DNA from: an uncultured Robinsoniella sp.
Lineage (GTDB): Bacteria; Bacillota; Clostridia; Lachnospirales; Lachnospiraceae
Direction: 5' to 3'
Assembly: GCA_900540475.1 (NCBI GenBank)
Contig: UQGG01000031.1
Coordinates: 23,221-87,220, forward strand
DNA length: 64,000 nt
Shown here in pieces: positions 25,259-34,799 of the stretch. A model generated the notes under the pieces. That model made no database searches, was not told where the DNA came from, and was given only the letters and a program-made list of their open reading frames with translations. Position 1 is the first letter of the stretch, and every line of letters starts with the position of its first letter. The translations under genes were made by a program, and so were the position numbers.

Positions 25259-27955
25259 ATGAAAAAGGAATGCAAAAAGGCAATAAGAGTCATGATGCTG
25301 ACAGTATTATTCACTGTGGCTTTTCATTTTCACGCAGAGGCAGAGGAGCTGTCAGAAAATGAACAGGATGTAACGGGCATTTACGGGGATGAAACTGACC
25401 GTATCCTGACGGAGGAAGAGGATGTGGCTGTCCCGGACACGGATATGTCTTCCTGGCTTTGCCAGTGGGATGAAAGCACATTAACAGTAACGCTTATGGA
25501 ATATCATGGGGCTGAAGCTGATGTTCAAGTACCTGGAACCGTTGTTAAAGACGGATATGTTTATTGGGTAGAATTGATGGATACCGTCATGATCAGCAGT
25601 TATGAATATCTGAGTACGGGCCCCTTTTTTCAAAATGATTGTATCAGAACGGTATCCTTTCAGGAGGGGGTTCGTTTCCGCAATAACAGTATGGACCGGG
25701 CATTTTATGAATGTGGGAATCTGGAATCAGTTACAGGATTGCCAAATGGGGTCAGTACGATAAACGAGGCATTCAAAGATTGCAAGAGTCTTACATGGGT
25801 AGACGGTTTGCCAACAGGCATTGAAGAGATGCAAAAAGCTTTTAGAGGATGCGACAGTCTTGTGGAGGCACCGGAGATACCCGAGGGCGTTCTGGATTTA
25901 TTCTGTGCATTCCAGGACTGCATAAGTTTAACATCAGCACCAAAGCTGCCGGATTCGGCGTTGAACATCAGCTATATGTTTCTGGGATGCAATAATCTGG
26001 AGTATGCGCCTCAGATTCCCCCGAATGTAACGGATATGGAAGGGGCTTTTGCAGATTGTTATGAGTTAAAAGAAGTGCCGGATATCTACAGCCATAATTT
26101 AAGGATAGCAGATGAGGCATTCCGGCAGTGCGGTAAACTGCAGCAGATCTCTATAGAAAGTGATGTTCTGGAGTCGGTTACACGGACTTTTTATGCATGC
26201 AGCAGCTTGCGGAAAGTGAAATTATCTACAAATAGTTTAGAACTTATGGACCGGACGTTTCAGGAGTGCACCAGCCTTACTGAGATGCCGGAAATTCCCC
26301 GGGGGGTACAACGATTGTCTGATACCTTTGAAAATTGTATCAGTATGGTTAAAGCGGAAGATTTGCCGGACAGTATAAGAATACTATCCGGAACCTTTTC
26401 CGGATGCATAAATCTTGTTGAGGTTCCGGAACTAAATGATGAGATTATATCCCTGTTCAGAGCCTTCCGTAACTGCACGAGTCTGACGCAGGCTCCTGTT
26501 CTGCCAAAGAATCTGTATACACTGGCATTTACATTCAAAGGATGCTCCAGTCTGGCACAGGCACCGGAGATACCGGAAGAGGTTATGGTTATGCGCAGTG
26601 CATTTGATGAGTGTACGAGTCTGAAGGCGGCGCCTGTGATTCCGGAAGGAGTCACGGATTTATGGGGAACCTTTAGTGGGTGCACCAGCCTGGAAAAAGC
26701 AACAGCGATTCCTCAGAGTGCAGATGATATATCTTCGCTGTTTTCAGGATGTACAGAGCTTACAGAAGCGCCGGACATACCGGAAGGGGTCCGTGATATT
26801 TCAAATACATTCCAATTCTGCTACCGGCTGCAGGGTGAAATAATTATAAGGGCCAATCCGGAATATTATGCACAGTGTTTTGACAAAACCGGACTGGATG
26901 GAAGTGGATTAACAGTTCACTATACGGAGCATGTTCAAAATATTGACCGTATCATTTCAACCAGGGGAGAAGACAGCAATCAGGTAAAAAAAGGAAATAA
27001 TATAAATGCACTGGTGGTACAGTTTGACGGGAATGGCGGTACGGTTTCCCAGGGGCAGATCATGGTGCGGCTGGGATTTGCATATGAAAGACTTCCTGTG
27101 GCTAAAAGAGCAGGTTATGAATTTACGGGGTGGCATACAATGAAAAGCGGAGGAAGTGCCGTAGCGGATGCAACGATTGTGGACACTGCTGCAAATCATA
27201 TCTTATATGCTGCCTGGAGGCCCTGCAGCTATAAAGTTTACTTTCAGACAGAGGGAGGCAGTCTCTCCGTAAAGGAAAAATCGGTTGTTTACGACGGTGT
27301 ATTCGGAAGCCTGCCGGTACCGGTCAGACAGGGGTATCAATTTGCAGGATGGTATGATTCCAGAAGCGGAGGATCACAGATTACCGATAAATCTTATTTA
27401 AAACGCATTGGAAACCAGAACTTATATGCCAGATGGATTGAAAATATTTATCAGATAGAATTTAACAGCAACGGAGGAAAAAAGAAGTTCTCCGGCAGGG
27501 GTGTAAAAAATGGGGCAGCCTATGGATCCCTTCCGGTACCCGCAAGAGCAGGATATAAATTCGATGGATGGTATACGGCAAAAAGCCGTGGAAAGAAGAT
27601 TACATCCCAGTCCAGGGTAAATTTAAATCAAGATCAGATGCTCTATGCCCACTGGAGTAAAGTCACGGCTGGACGTGTCAAATCATTAAAACTTTACAAT
27701 AAAAGGAAAGGCCGCATGGATATCGCCTTCAAAGGAATCAAAGGAGCCACAGGATATCAGATTTTGTATGGAACGAATCCCGCGATTACCAAAGGAAAAA
27801 AGCAGGTTATTACAACGAAAGTAAAAAAAGCAGTTACAAGGCTTAAGAAAAGAAAAACCTACTATGTAAAGGTACGTGCCTATAAGCTGGACTCAGCAGG
27901 GAAAAAAATTTATGGTAAATTCAGCAGTGTAAAAAAGTTGTCCATTAAAAAATGA
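25259..27955 (+). CDS. Secreted BspA-like leucine-rich repeat / InlB B-repeat surface protein
   Basis: 898 residues. The signal peptide covers about 1-29 (cut near HAEA-EE). About 17 LRR-like units of about 23 residues fill 130-560, each of the form 'AF.(D/G)C.SL..AP.IP.(G/S)V..(L/I)..', e.g. FRGCDSLVEAPEIPEGV. Three InlB/Flg_new B repeats follow (about 580-800), each with AGYEFTGWHT-type cores (GYQFAGWYD, GYKFDGWYT), then an FN3-like Lys-rich C-terminal domain (about 805-898) ending KKLSIKK. No LPXTG or TM anchor is seen, so attachment may be by charge or wall-binding domains. Likely an adhesion or surface-binding protein; the partner is unknown. ATG 25259 has AGGAGGGAG. Confidence 0.88.
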   Translation: MKKECKKAIRVMMLTVLFTVAFHFHAEAEELSENEQDVTGIYGDETDRILTEEEDVAVPDTDMSSWLCQWDESTLTVTLMEYHGAEADVQVPGTVVKDGYVYWVELMDTVMISSYEYLSTGPFFQNDCIRTVSFQEGVRFRNNSMDRAFYECGNLESVTGLPNGVSTINEAFKDCKSLTWVDGLPTGIEEMQKAFRGCDSLVEAPEIPEGVLDLFCAFQDCISLTSAPKLPDSALNISYMFLGCNNLEYAPQIPPNVTDMEGAFADCYELKEVPDIYSHNLRIADEAFRQCGKLQQISIESDVLESVTRTFYACSSLRKVKLSTNSLELMDRTFQECTSLTEMPEIPRGVQRLSDTFENCISMVKAEDLPDSIRILSGTFSGCINLVEVPELNDEIISLFRAFRNCTSLTQAPVLPKNLYTLAFTFKGCSSLAQAPEIPEEVMVMRSAFDECTSLKAAPVIPEGVTDLWGTFSGCTSLEKATAIPQSADDISSLFSGCTELTEAPDIPEGVRDISNTFQFCYRLQGEIIIRANPEYYAQCFDKTGLDGSGLTVHYTEHVQNIDRIISTRGEDSNQVKKGNNINALVVQFDGNGGTVSQGQIMVRLGFAYERLPVAKRAGYEFTGWHTMKSGGSAVADATIVDTAANHILYAAWRPCSYKVYFQTEGGSLSVKEKSVVYDGVFGSLPVPVRQGYQFAGWYDSRSGGSQITDKSYLKRIGNQNLYARWIENIYQIEFNSNGGKKKFSGRGVKNGAAYGSLPVPARAGYKFDGWYTAKSRGKKITSQSRVNLNQDQMLYAHWSKVTAGRVKSLKLYNKRKGRMDIAFKGIKGATGYQILYGTNPAITKGKKQVITTKVKKAVTRLKKRKTYYVKVRAYKLDSAGKKIYGKFSSVKKLSIKK

Positions 27956-28102
27956 ATGATGTGCCAGTTTTCTATTTAAATGCTGTCAATGGTTGGAAAA
28001 ATATAAGTTCTCATACGGATTTGATGGTGAAAATTCAACTAGTGTGATAGAATAGCAATTAATAGAATTGCAGCCTAAAGATATCGTATAAGGAGAAATT
28101 GT

Positions 28103-29380
28103 ATGCAGGAAGAGGAAATGGGGACCTATGAGTTTGATTTGAATTATTTAATCAATCATGTGCCCGGAGGAATCGCAATTTATAAATTAGCAGATCCGCT
28201 GAAAATATTATATTTCAATGACGGGGTTTGTGCATTGAGCGGTCACTCACGTGAAGAGTACTGGGAGATAGTAGCTTCAGATGCAATCCAGATTGTATTT
28301 GAGAAGGATCGCCAGGAGTTAAGAAATGAAATAATAGCGGCTGTATCAGAAAACAGGAAAGTTGATGCAACTTATCGGATTCTACATAAGAACGGTGGAT
28401 TTGTCTGGGTGCATCTGTCAGCGCTCAGGATCCGTGAGGAGGAAGGATTTCCTATTTATTATGCGATCTTTATGGATATCAGTGAAGAGAGAAATACACA
28501 AAGACTGTTAAGTGAGCTGGCGGAGCGGGACAGCTTAACGGGGGCATTAAACCGGATCAGTTTTGAACAGAAGATCGAACAATATCTGATCGGACAGGAA
28601 GACGGGATGTCAGCATTTATGATGCTGGATATTGATAATTTCAAGCAGATTAATGACTTCCTGGGACATACTAAGGGTGATGAAATTCTTTGCACAATAA
28701 CAAAACTCTTAAAGGAAATATTTGGGGAGAAAAGTTTTGTGGCACGTATGGGAGGAGATGAATTTGCGGTTTTTATAACCGATGTGAATTCGGATGAGAA
28801 GCTGACTATGCTGATTGAAAAATTCTGCCGCATGTCCAGTGCAGAATATGATTACCAGGACAGCAAAATTTACATGTCCTGTTCTATGGGGATCAGCAGG
28901 GTTCCCAAAGATGGATTTCATTATATGGAGTTATATACAAAGGCGGATAAAGCACTTCTGTTTGCCAAAAACAACGGTAAAAACCAATACCGTTTTTTTG
29001 GGGAAATGATGTCTTCCCCTTCCTCCATATTGCTGAGGAATATGGAATGGCTGCTGGATGAAGGAACAAATGCAATCTATATCTGCAATGTGGAAAATTA
29101 TGAACTGCTCTATATGAATAAGCTTGCACGTCAGATGGCGAATACCCAGGGAAATGCTTATATTGGGAAAAAATGCTACAAGGAATTGATGCATATGGAT
29201 GCGCCATGCCCATTTTGCAAGATCACCGGTATGAAACGGGAATCCTTCTGTGAGCGCAGGTTTAAGGTACCATATTCAGAAACAGAGTTATTGATGAAAG
29301 GAAAGCTGATAAACTGGAACGGAATAAAAGCGCATGTTGAATTTATTATGGATATTACGAAGTATAGGATGATAGAATAA
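28103..29380 (+). CDS. PAS-GGDEF diguanylate cyclase
   Basis: 425 residues, no TM helix. PAS domain at about 10-130 (NHVPGGIAIYKLADPLKILY), GGDEF domain at about 140-305 with intact GGDEF at 217-221 (ARMGGDEFAVFI) and MLDIDNFKQINDFLGH, and a second PAS-like C-terminal domain with several Cys (APCPFC, GKKCYKE), perhaps binding metal or redox ligand. No RxxD inhibitory site is seen five residues before GGDEF. It should make cyclic di-GMP in answer to an internal signal. RBS AAGGAGAAATTGT. Only 14 bp separate it from the AraC gene, so they are probably co-transcribed. Confidence 0.9.
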   Translation: MQEEEMGTYEFDLNYLINHVPGGIAIYKLADPLKILYFNDGVCALSGHSREEYWEIVASDAIQIVFEKDRQELRNEIIAAVSENRKVDATYRILHKNGGFVWVHLSALRIREEEGFPIYYAIFMDISEERNTQRLLSELAERDSLTGALNRISFEQKIEQYLIGQEDGMSAFMMLDIDNFKQINDFLGHTKGDEILCTITKLLKEIFGEKSFVARMGGDEFAVFITDVNSDEKLTMLIEKFCRMSSAEYDYQDSKIYMSCSMGISRVPKDGFHYMELYTKADKALLFAKNNGKNQYRFFGEMMSSPSSILLRNMEWLLDEGTNAIYICNVENYELLYMNKLARQMANTQGNAYIGKKCYKELMHMDAPCPFCKITGMKRESFCERRFKVPYSETELLMKGKLINWNGIKAHVEFIMDITKYRMIE

Positions 29381-29394
29381 GGGAGAAATTTAAC

Positions 29395-30237
29395 ATGGAC
29401 AGTATCAAAGATAAGATGGTCTTCAAGCCGGAATTCCCTTATCGTATTTTTATTTCCAACTCAAAGCAGATGTATTTTCATTCTCATGATTTTCTGGAAA
29501 TAAACTATGTGATTTCGGGAACGGGGTTCTATCTGATTGAAGAAAAAGAATATGAGATTTGCGAAGGCGATATGTTTATTATCAATAATCTGGAGCGCCA
29601 TATGGCAGTCCATGACGGAAGTCTGCAGTTAAAGGTGATTGTATTTGACCCTGCTTTTTTCTGGGACAAGAATCAGGGCTATCAGTTTCTGGAGCCTTTC
29701 TTTAACCGAAGCCCAAACTTTACGAACCGGATTATGCCTGCTCAGGAAGGATATATTGTCCTTAAAGAAGATCTGGAACATATCTGTGAAGAATATGCGG
29801 GAAAGCATACGGGATGGGAGCTTTTTGTAAAGTCCTGGACTCAGTTGTTTCTCGCCAGGCTCTACCGGTTCTATATAGACAGCTGTCACGAGGAGGATTT
29901 TGGGAAACGCCACAAGCCGTTTATCCGGCTGCAGCCAGTTCTGGATTATATCCATGAACACTTTATGGAGCAGTTGGAGCTGGATGAAATGGCAAAAGTA
30001 GCGATGATGAACAAGAGTTACCTCTGCTCCTGCTTTAAAAATTTTCTGCATATGCGGATATTTGAATATATTGACCAGCTCAGGATAAACCAGGCATGTA
30101 TGCTGCTGACCACCACAGAGATGAATATTACGGAGATTGCAATGCAGACCGGATTCAACAGCGTCTCTTACTTTAACCGTATATTTAAAAAGGTGCAGGG
30201 GGTTTCTCCGGGCAGCTACCGGAAAATCCAAATATAG
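29395..30237 (+). CDS. AraC-family regulator with cupin sensor domain
   Basis: 280 residues. The N-terminal cupin (about 10-110, YFHSHDFLEINYVISGTGFY) would bind a sugar or small ligand. The C-terminal double HTH (about 185-280) has MAKVAMMNKSYLCSCFKNF and IAMQTGFNSVSYFNRIFKK. The start ATG has GGGAGAAATTTAAC. It lies between the diguanylate cyclase gene and the URO-D-like gene at 30369, which is its most likely target. Confidence 0.92.
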   Translation: MDSIKDKMVFKPEFPYRIFISNSKQMYFHSHDFLEINYVISGTGFYLIEEKEYEICEGDMFIINNLERHMAVHDGSLQLKVIVFDPAFFWDKNQGYQFLEPFFNRSPNFTNRIMPAQEGYIVLKEDLEHICEEYAGKHTGWELFVKSWTQLFLARLYRFYIDSCHEEDFGKRHKPFIRLQPVLDYIHEHFMEQLELDEMAKVAMMNKSYLCSCFKNFLHMRIFEYIDQLRINQACMLLTTTEMNITEIAMQTGFNSVSYFNRIFKKVQGVSPGSYRKIQI

Positions 30238-30315
30238 TGCAAAAAATACTGGATATTGGGCAAGCAATTGGGCTCCTTGGATGTTATGATTTGATTATAA
30301 ATAGCGGAGATAAGG

Positions 30316-30353
30316 AAAACCCGGAGTGACAGAACGGATGGAAACCGGGTTTT
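30316..30353 (+). other. 5'-leader hairpin before the URO-D-like gene
   Basis: AAAACCCGG (30316-30324) pairs with CCGGGTTTT (30345-30353), ending just before GAAGGAGGAG. The T bases belong to the stem, so it looks like a leader structure near the ribosome site rather than a terminator. Confidence 0.55.
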
Positions 30354-30368
30354 GAAGGAGGAGCAGGT

Positions 30369-31481
30369 ATGCAGTACAAAAAAGATTGGGAAGCAACCAG
30401 ACAGAGATTTGATGATTACTGGAAATGCCAGAATACAGGCAGGCCCATTATGCGTGTAACAGGAGTAAAACCGGAGTATGTTCCATATGCATTGCCGGCT
30501 GCTTTAAAGTCAAAGGATATGGAAGATAAATATATGAATGCCCAGGGAATTGTGAACCGTTTCCGTCATTATTGCGAAACACATGAATTTCTGGGAGAGA
30601 GTTTCCCAAACCTGAATGCAGATTTTGGACCGGGTTCCATAGCAGGGTATCTGGGAAGTGAAATTGTATTCCAGGATAAAACGGTGTGGTTTGAGCCATG
30701 TGTAGAGGATTGGGAAGATTGTAAACCTTTGGTATTTGATCCGGAAAATATATGGTTTAAGAAACATATTGCACTTTTTGATGAATGTAAGAAATTAATC
30801 GGGAATGATTTTCCGATTGCCATCCCGGATCTAATGGAAAATGTAGATGTTCTGGCATCTCTTCGCGGAGCCCAGGAACTGATCTATGATATGATAGACG
30901 ATGATGAAGAGGTAGTAAGACGTGTACAGCAGGTAACCGATGTCTACCAGAAGTACTACGATGCCTTTTATAAATATGCCCAATATGAAGGGGGCAGTGC
31001 CTATACCGTATTCCAGATATTCGGAAGCGGTAAAACCCAGAAGCTGCAATGTGATTACTCTGCTTTGCTCTCCCCGGAATACTTCCGTACCTTTGTATTG
31101 GATTCTCTGAAACAGGCAGTTAAGGGAGTGGATAATGTCTTGTATCATCTGGATGGGCCGGATGCAATTAAGCATATGGATGCATTGATGGAAGTGGACG
31201 GTATCAACGCACTTCAATGGACCAGCGGAGACCACGGACCGGATGGAACACTGGAAGAGTGGGATGTAATTTATGATAAAGCCAGGGCAGCCAATAAAGC
31301 ATTATGGGTAAAGGTATATTCCGGAGAATTTGATGACTGGATCCGCAATACCGAAAGAATTGTTAAAAAATATGGTTCCAAAGGTCTGTATCTGTTCTTC
31401 AACGACATGCCTCTGGAGCAGGCGAATCAGCTGATTGCTTATGCGGAGAAAAACTGGAGCGATGTAAAAGGAACATTTTAA
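30369..31481 (+). CDS. URO-D superfamily-like protein lacking the HxC zinc motif
   Basis: 370 residues that look like a diverged URO-D/cobalamin-methyltransferase barrel: DDYWKC...GRPIMRVTG opening, NADFGPGSIAGYLG in the first third, and LYHLDGPDAIKHMDALMEV where relatives have HxCG. Here His260 is kept but the Cys is Asp262, so classic zinc thiolate binding is lost. LKGLYLFFNDMP-like (GLYLFFNDMPLEQANQLI) ends the barrel. No corrinoid or haem gene is near. It follows an AraC regulator, suggesting a carbon-source role. RBS GAAGGAGGAGCAGGT. The fold call is moderate, the function unknown. Confidence 0.7.
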   Translation: MQYKKDWEATRQRFDDYWKCQNTGRPIMRVTGVKPEYVPYALPAALKSKDMEDKYMNAQGIVNRFRHYCETHEFLGESFPNLNADFGPGSIAGYLGSEIVFQDKTVWFEPCVEDWEDCKPLVFDPENIWFKKHIALFDECKKLIGNDFPIAIPDLMENVDVLASLRGAQELIYDMIDDDEEVVRRVQQVTDVYQKYYDAFYKYAQYEGGSAYTVFQIFGSGKTQKLQCDYSALLSPEYFRTFVLDSLKQAVKGVDNVLYHLDGPDAIKHMDALMEVDGINALQWTSGDHGPDGTLEEWDVIYDKARAANKALWVKVYSGEFDDWIRNTERIVKKYGSKGLYLFFNDMPLEQANQLIAYAEKNWSDVKGTF

Positions 31482-31505
31482 TTAAAATAAAACCATGAAA
31501 AGAGG

Positions 31506-31560
31506 AAAAGACTGCATCTGAGACTTTTGTAAAATCAAATATCTCAGTGCAGTCTTTTTA
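31506..31560. terminator. Bidirectional terminator between convergent genes
   Basis: Long interrupted stem AAAAGACTGCA-T-CTGAGA paired with TCTCAG-T-GCAGTCTTTTT, ending in T5, between the URO-D-like gene and the yesN-like gene. Confidence 0.85.
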
Positions 31561-31577
31561 TAACGGGTTATTCGTCA

Positions 31578-33098
31578 TCAGGATAGCTTCTTGGCACGCA
31601 GCTCCCGCCGGTATGCATTTGGCGGAGCACCGTATCTACGTTTAAACAGGCGGTTAAAATAAGTCTGGCTGGAGAATCCTGCCTTATCCACGATATCTTT
31701 CAGTTTCATATCCGAATTTTCCAAAAGTCCTGCCGCATATTTCAAACGTTCGTCATTCAAGTAGTCATTAAAATAAAATCCCGTCTGCTGATGAAAGATA
31801 TTTCCCAGATAGGAAGGGTGCATATTTAGCTTAGCTGCCAGGGTTTTAAGTGAAATATCCTTGTCGGAAAATTCGTGTACGGCGTTAATGACTGCATCCA
31901 CGCAGGGATAAGTTGCAGTCTGCAGCAGCTGCTTCTGGGATAGCACCTCGTATCCGGTATGGATAAAGGTATGCAGATAAGAAATCATATCAGCATTATT
32001 TTCTATTTCTGGATTTAAGCATCTCAATAATTCGATAACAGAAGCATGGGGCTGTGTATCCGTACTGGTCTGTGAGGTACACCAGCTTAAAACAGAGAGA
32101 ATGCAGGGAATATGTTTGGAAGGAGGCAGTACTTTATCCAGCTGGTCGGTTACCTGCGTAAGATAATCCTGTTCTGCAATACCGGTGTAGTCCTGCTCAA
32201 TGACGTTTAGCGTCAGGATTGGAAGATCCATATCCTGAAAGATAAAACTGCTCATTTTCGTGTATTGAAGAAACAGATATTTTTTTGCATTCCGGTAGCT
32301 GATACTCACATCCACGTAATTGTTAACGGTATTTCCCACTGAGACAAAAAACGGAAAATTCAGAATCACTCTGGCATTCTCCAGATCCGGCAACAGGCTG
32401 ATCAGGGGAAGTTCAGTAGTTGGGTTGCTGATAATACAGACCAGGCGGGAAGGCGTCTCAAAATAAAAGTGACTGATATAGGTTCCCACAAAAAGGGATA
32501 GGAGATAGTCAAATAAATGAGACATTTTCTCAGTTGTCTGAGGTGTGCCGGTATCAGCAGTAAAGATTATTACCGTATAATTATTCAGATAGAGATTTAC
32601 ACCAAGCATCTGGGCACGTGTAATAAATTCATCTTCACTGAGTGACCCTTCCACCCAGCTTTCCGTAAAGATACTTCGAAAGGTCAGCATCATGGAGCCA
32701 TAAGTATTGGAAAGGGTGGAGCGTTCTTTCAGATGGCTGACAATCCGGCTGATGGATTCCCCCAGTTCATCGGGATTCAGCGGCTTCAACAGATAGTTTT
32801 CGGCTCCGTGACGCATAGCAGTACGGACATATTCGAAGTTATCGTAGGCAGAAAGCACTAAAATAGAAATCAGGGAATTTATTTTACGCACTCTCTGAAT
32901 CAATTCAAGCCCATCCATCTGCGGCATGGAGATATCTGTAATCAACAGATCAACAGGATTATTCTCCAGGTATTCCAGTGCATGGAGAGGATTCGTGGTG
33001 CTGCAGCATATTTCAAAGTTGAAACCGGTCCAGTCAATGGCCGTTTTCATGCCTTCTATAACAAAAGGCTCATCATCAACAATTAATACCCGATACAT
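31578..33098 (-). CDS. Orphan YesN-type response regulator (REC + AraC HTH)
   Basis: 506 residues. The receiver (1-120) starts MYRVLIVDDEPF with phospho-acceptor Asp55 in TDISMPQMDG; the middle region is long and variable; the C-terminal AraC HTH pair (about 405-500) has LAAKLNMHPSYLGNIFHQQ and VDKAGFSSQTYFNRLFKRR. No kinase gene adjoins it. The nearest partnerless kinase in the window is the YesM-type one at 55961-57769, on the far side of the glycan operon. It may therefore control that operon (inference). Confidence 0.92.
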   Translation of the reverse strand: MYRVLIVDDEPFVIEGMKTAIDWTGFNFEICCSTTNPLHALEYLENNPVDLLITDISMPQMDGLELIQRVRKINSLISILVLSAYDNFEYVRTAMRHGAENYLLKPLNPDELGESISRIVSHLKERSTLSNTYGSMMLTFRSIFTESWVEGSLSEDEFITRAQMLGVNLYLNNYTVIIFTADTGTPQTTEKMSHLFDYLLSLFVGTYISHFYFETPSRLVCIISNPTTELPLISLLPDLENARVILNFPFFVSVGNTVNNYVDVSISYRNAKKYLFLQYTKMSSFIFQDMDLPILTLNVIEQDYTGIAEQDYLTQVTDQLDKVLPPSKHIPCILSVLSWCTSQTSTDTQPHASVIELLRCLNPEIENNADMISYLHTFIHTGYEVLSQKQLLQTATYPCVDAVINAVHEFSDKDISLKTLAAKLNMHPSYLGNIFHQQTGFYFNDYLNDERLKYAAGLLENSDMKLKDIVDKAGFSSQTYFNRLFKRRYGAPPNAYRRELRAKKLS

Positions 33099-33254
33099 AG
33101 CAGGGCCTCATTTCTTATCATAAGTTTGCAGCGGCCGCAAAGGCCAGCTGTTTCTAGTTTTAATAGTAGCGGATTGTTTTGATAAAGTCAAGACTTGAAG
33201 GAAGTGTTGTTTATAGAAATATCAAATAATAAATTTGCAAATGATAATAGACAT

Positions 33255-33283
33255 TAGACATTTGATTAAGATAATGTTATAAT
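33255..33283 (+). promoter_or_regulatory. Promoter of toxin C
   Basis: TAGACA at 33255-33260, a 17-bp spacer, and an extended -10 TGTTATAAT (hexamer 33278-33283). RNA should start near 33290, and the leader begins GGAATAACCG (33292-33301). Confidence 0.8.
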
Positions 33284-33347
33284 AGATATCTGGAATAACC
33301 GTTACAGGGTGGTTGCCCTCCAACTCTAAAAGAAGGGGGGTGATATT

Positions 33348-33434
33348 ATGAATACATACCAGGTATTAACATTGTTGTTTATATTTGGAAGTTTTCTTAT
33401 TTCTCTCCTAGCCTATGTAGACAAGAAGAAATAA
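33348..33434 (+). CDS. Small holin-like membrane toxin, type I TA, copy C
   Basis: A 28-residue peptide starting MNTYQVLTLLFIFGSFLISL and ending AYVDKKK: one hydrophobic helix plus basic tail, as in the Firmicute holin-like toxin family, and close to copy D at 55698-55784 (shared TYQVLTL...YxDKKK). Ribosome site AAGGGGGGTG lies 7 bases before ATG. A convergent antisense RNA overlaps its 3' end. Toxicity is inferred. Confidence 0.8.
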   Translation: MNTYQVLTLLFIFGSFLISLLAYVDKKK

Positions 33435-33537
33435 AAAAAGCCTACCCTGTTCTAACCAACAAGGTAGGCAATGTCCATTAGGGACAACTCATTATAATGA
33501 GGATAACTACCTAGCTCGGGCGGTTATTCCTTTTTGT
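33432..33537 (-). ncRNA. Antitoxin RNA, copy C
   Basis: The promoter on the minus strand is -35 TTGACA (33567-33572), 17-bp spacer, -10 TATTAT (33544-33549). The RNA starts near 33537 with GGAATAACCG (33521-33530 in reverse) and contains the 14-bp palindrome CTCATTATAATGAG (33488-33501). It ends at terminator GCCTACC / GGTAGGC (33440-33469) followed by T7, overlapping the end of the toxin frame. The terminator arm CTACCTTGT can pair with ACAGGGTGG of the toxin leader with two G-U pairs. Confidence 0.8.
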
Positions 33538-33626
33538 ATTTAAATAATATCATCTTTGAGTAAAATTGTCAAATAAACATTTTATGCAGGCAGGATGGGG
33601 ACGGACGAAAATAGAAGAGTCATATA

Positions 33627-33672
33627 AAACAGAGTAAAGAAGTTCAAAATGAACTTTACACTCTGTTTTTTT
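33627..33672. terminator. Terminator-type hairpin after the AraC gene
   Basis: AAACAGAGT ... AAGTTCA / TGAACTT ... ACTCTGTTT, with T runs outside the stem on both strands. It probably ends the minus-strand AraC gene at 33705 and may also stop RNA from the toxin side. Confidence 0.75.
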
Positions 33673-33704
33673 GTTAAGCCAATAATATTGGCAAACGGGA
33701 ATCA

Positions 33705-34556
33705 TCACCTGGACTTTCTGGCTTTCCGATAAGCCCTTGGTGAAGCCCCGTTTACTTTATAAAACAAATCCCCAAAATAATTACTGTTTTCAAATCCACA
33801 CCGAGTAGCAATATCTGTTATGGAATCACTGGTGTGGAGAAGCTCATAAGCAGCTTTTTGAATGCGGATCTGTGTGAGGTATTCTTTGAAGCCAAAGCCA
33901 GTGACTGCTTTGAATTTACGGGAGAAGTAGGTAGGGTTTAAATTGGCTTCTCTGGCAGCGTCCTCAAGGGTGATGGACTGCCAGTATGACTGGCTGATGA
34001 AGAAGGCGGCTTTGCCGATGGCTTCGTCCTGGGGTGTCAATTGGGCGGAGGCGGGCAGATGTTCTTCCATCTTAAGCCGTTTAAGCTGTACAATCAGCCG
34101 GCACAGGGATTGGGATATCAATATGGAGGAAAATTCATCCTTTTGCTCGAATTCCGCAAAAAGGTGATTCATCGTCTGCAGGATTTCTTCATGAGAATTT
34201 TCTGGTATATGCAGACAGGGTGTGCCCAGAAAATGATCTTTCATCAGATCCGGACAGACATCGGTAATTGCAGAAATGTAACAGGGGTCAAACATAATAA
34301 CAATTCTTTCGTGTGTAGAAACCTGAGAATATGTAGTACGGTGCAGAAGTCCGGGTGAGATCAGTGCCAGATCATGCGGGCGCATAGCATGGACGGTATG
34401 CTGTATAAAAAATTTCTGTATGCCCGACAGTAGGTAATAAAGTTCATAGCAGTCGTGAGAATGGGATTCGGGCATACGGAAATTACTGTTTCGACGAAGC
34501 TGGTTTATAAAAAACAGCGGAGGTTCATATACGGGTTCTTTATGGTCTGGATTCAT
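33705..34556 (-). CDS. AraC-family regulator with cupin sensor domain
   Basis: 283 residues. N-terminal cupin (about 25-110, SHSHDCYELYYLLSGIQKFF), C-terminal double HTH (about 185-283) with AAREANLNPTYFSRKFKAV and IATRCGFENSNYFGDLFYK, ending ASPRAYRKARKSR. It is divergent from the MATE exporter gene across 243 bp that hold two copies of CGAAATGCAAYCT spaced 34 bp, possible half-sites. It may govern the exporter or the glycan operon. Confidence 0.92.
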   Translation of the reverse strand: MNPDHKEPVYEPPLFFINQLRRNSNFRMPESHSHDCYELYYLLSGIQKFFIQHTVHAMRPHDLALISPGLLHRTTYSQVSTHERIVIMFDPCYISAITDVCPDLMKDHFLGTPCLHIPENSHEEILQTMNHLFAEFEQKDEFSSILISQSLCRLIVQLKRLKMEEHLPASAQLTPQDEAIGKAAFFISQSYWQSITLEDAAREANLNPTYFSRKFKAVTGFGFKEYLTQIRIQKAAYELLHTSDSITDIATRCGFENSNYFGDLFYKVNGASPRAYRKARKSR

Positions 34557-34621
34557 TTTAACACAGCCTTTCCTGAAAATACTTAACTTATTTTAATGGT
34601 CCATTTGTAAAATCACTTTTG

Positions 34622-34670
34622 CGAAATGCAATCTTAATTCTTCAAAATTGTAAATCGAAATGCAACCTTT
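34622..34670. promoter_or_regulatory. Direct repeats in the AraC/MATE intergenic region
   Basis: CGAAATGCAATCTTA (34622-34636) and CGAAATGCAACCTTT (34656-34670) are spaced 34 bp start to start, close to three helix turns, on the same face. AraC proteins often bind such pairs. Binding is inferred. No other gene is seen in 34557-34799. Confidence 0.45.
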
Positions 34671-34799
34671 TAGAACTATAATAACACAAAAAATCTGTAA
34701 TACAAGCGTATATTCACGAAAAAACAGTAGATATCTAAAAGATTTTGCTGTAAAATACAGATCTACAAGCAGTTAAAAGGTATTAAAGGAGCAGACATC

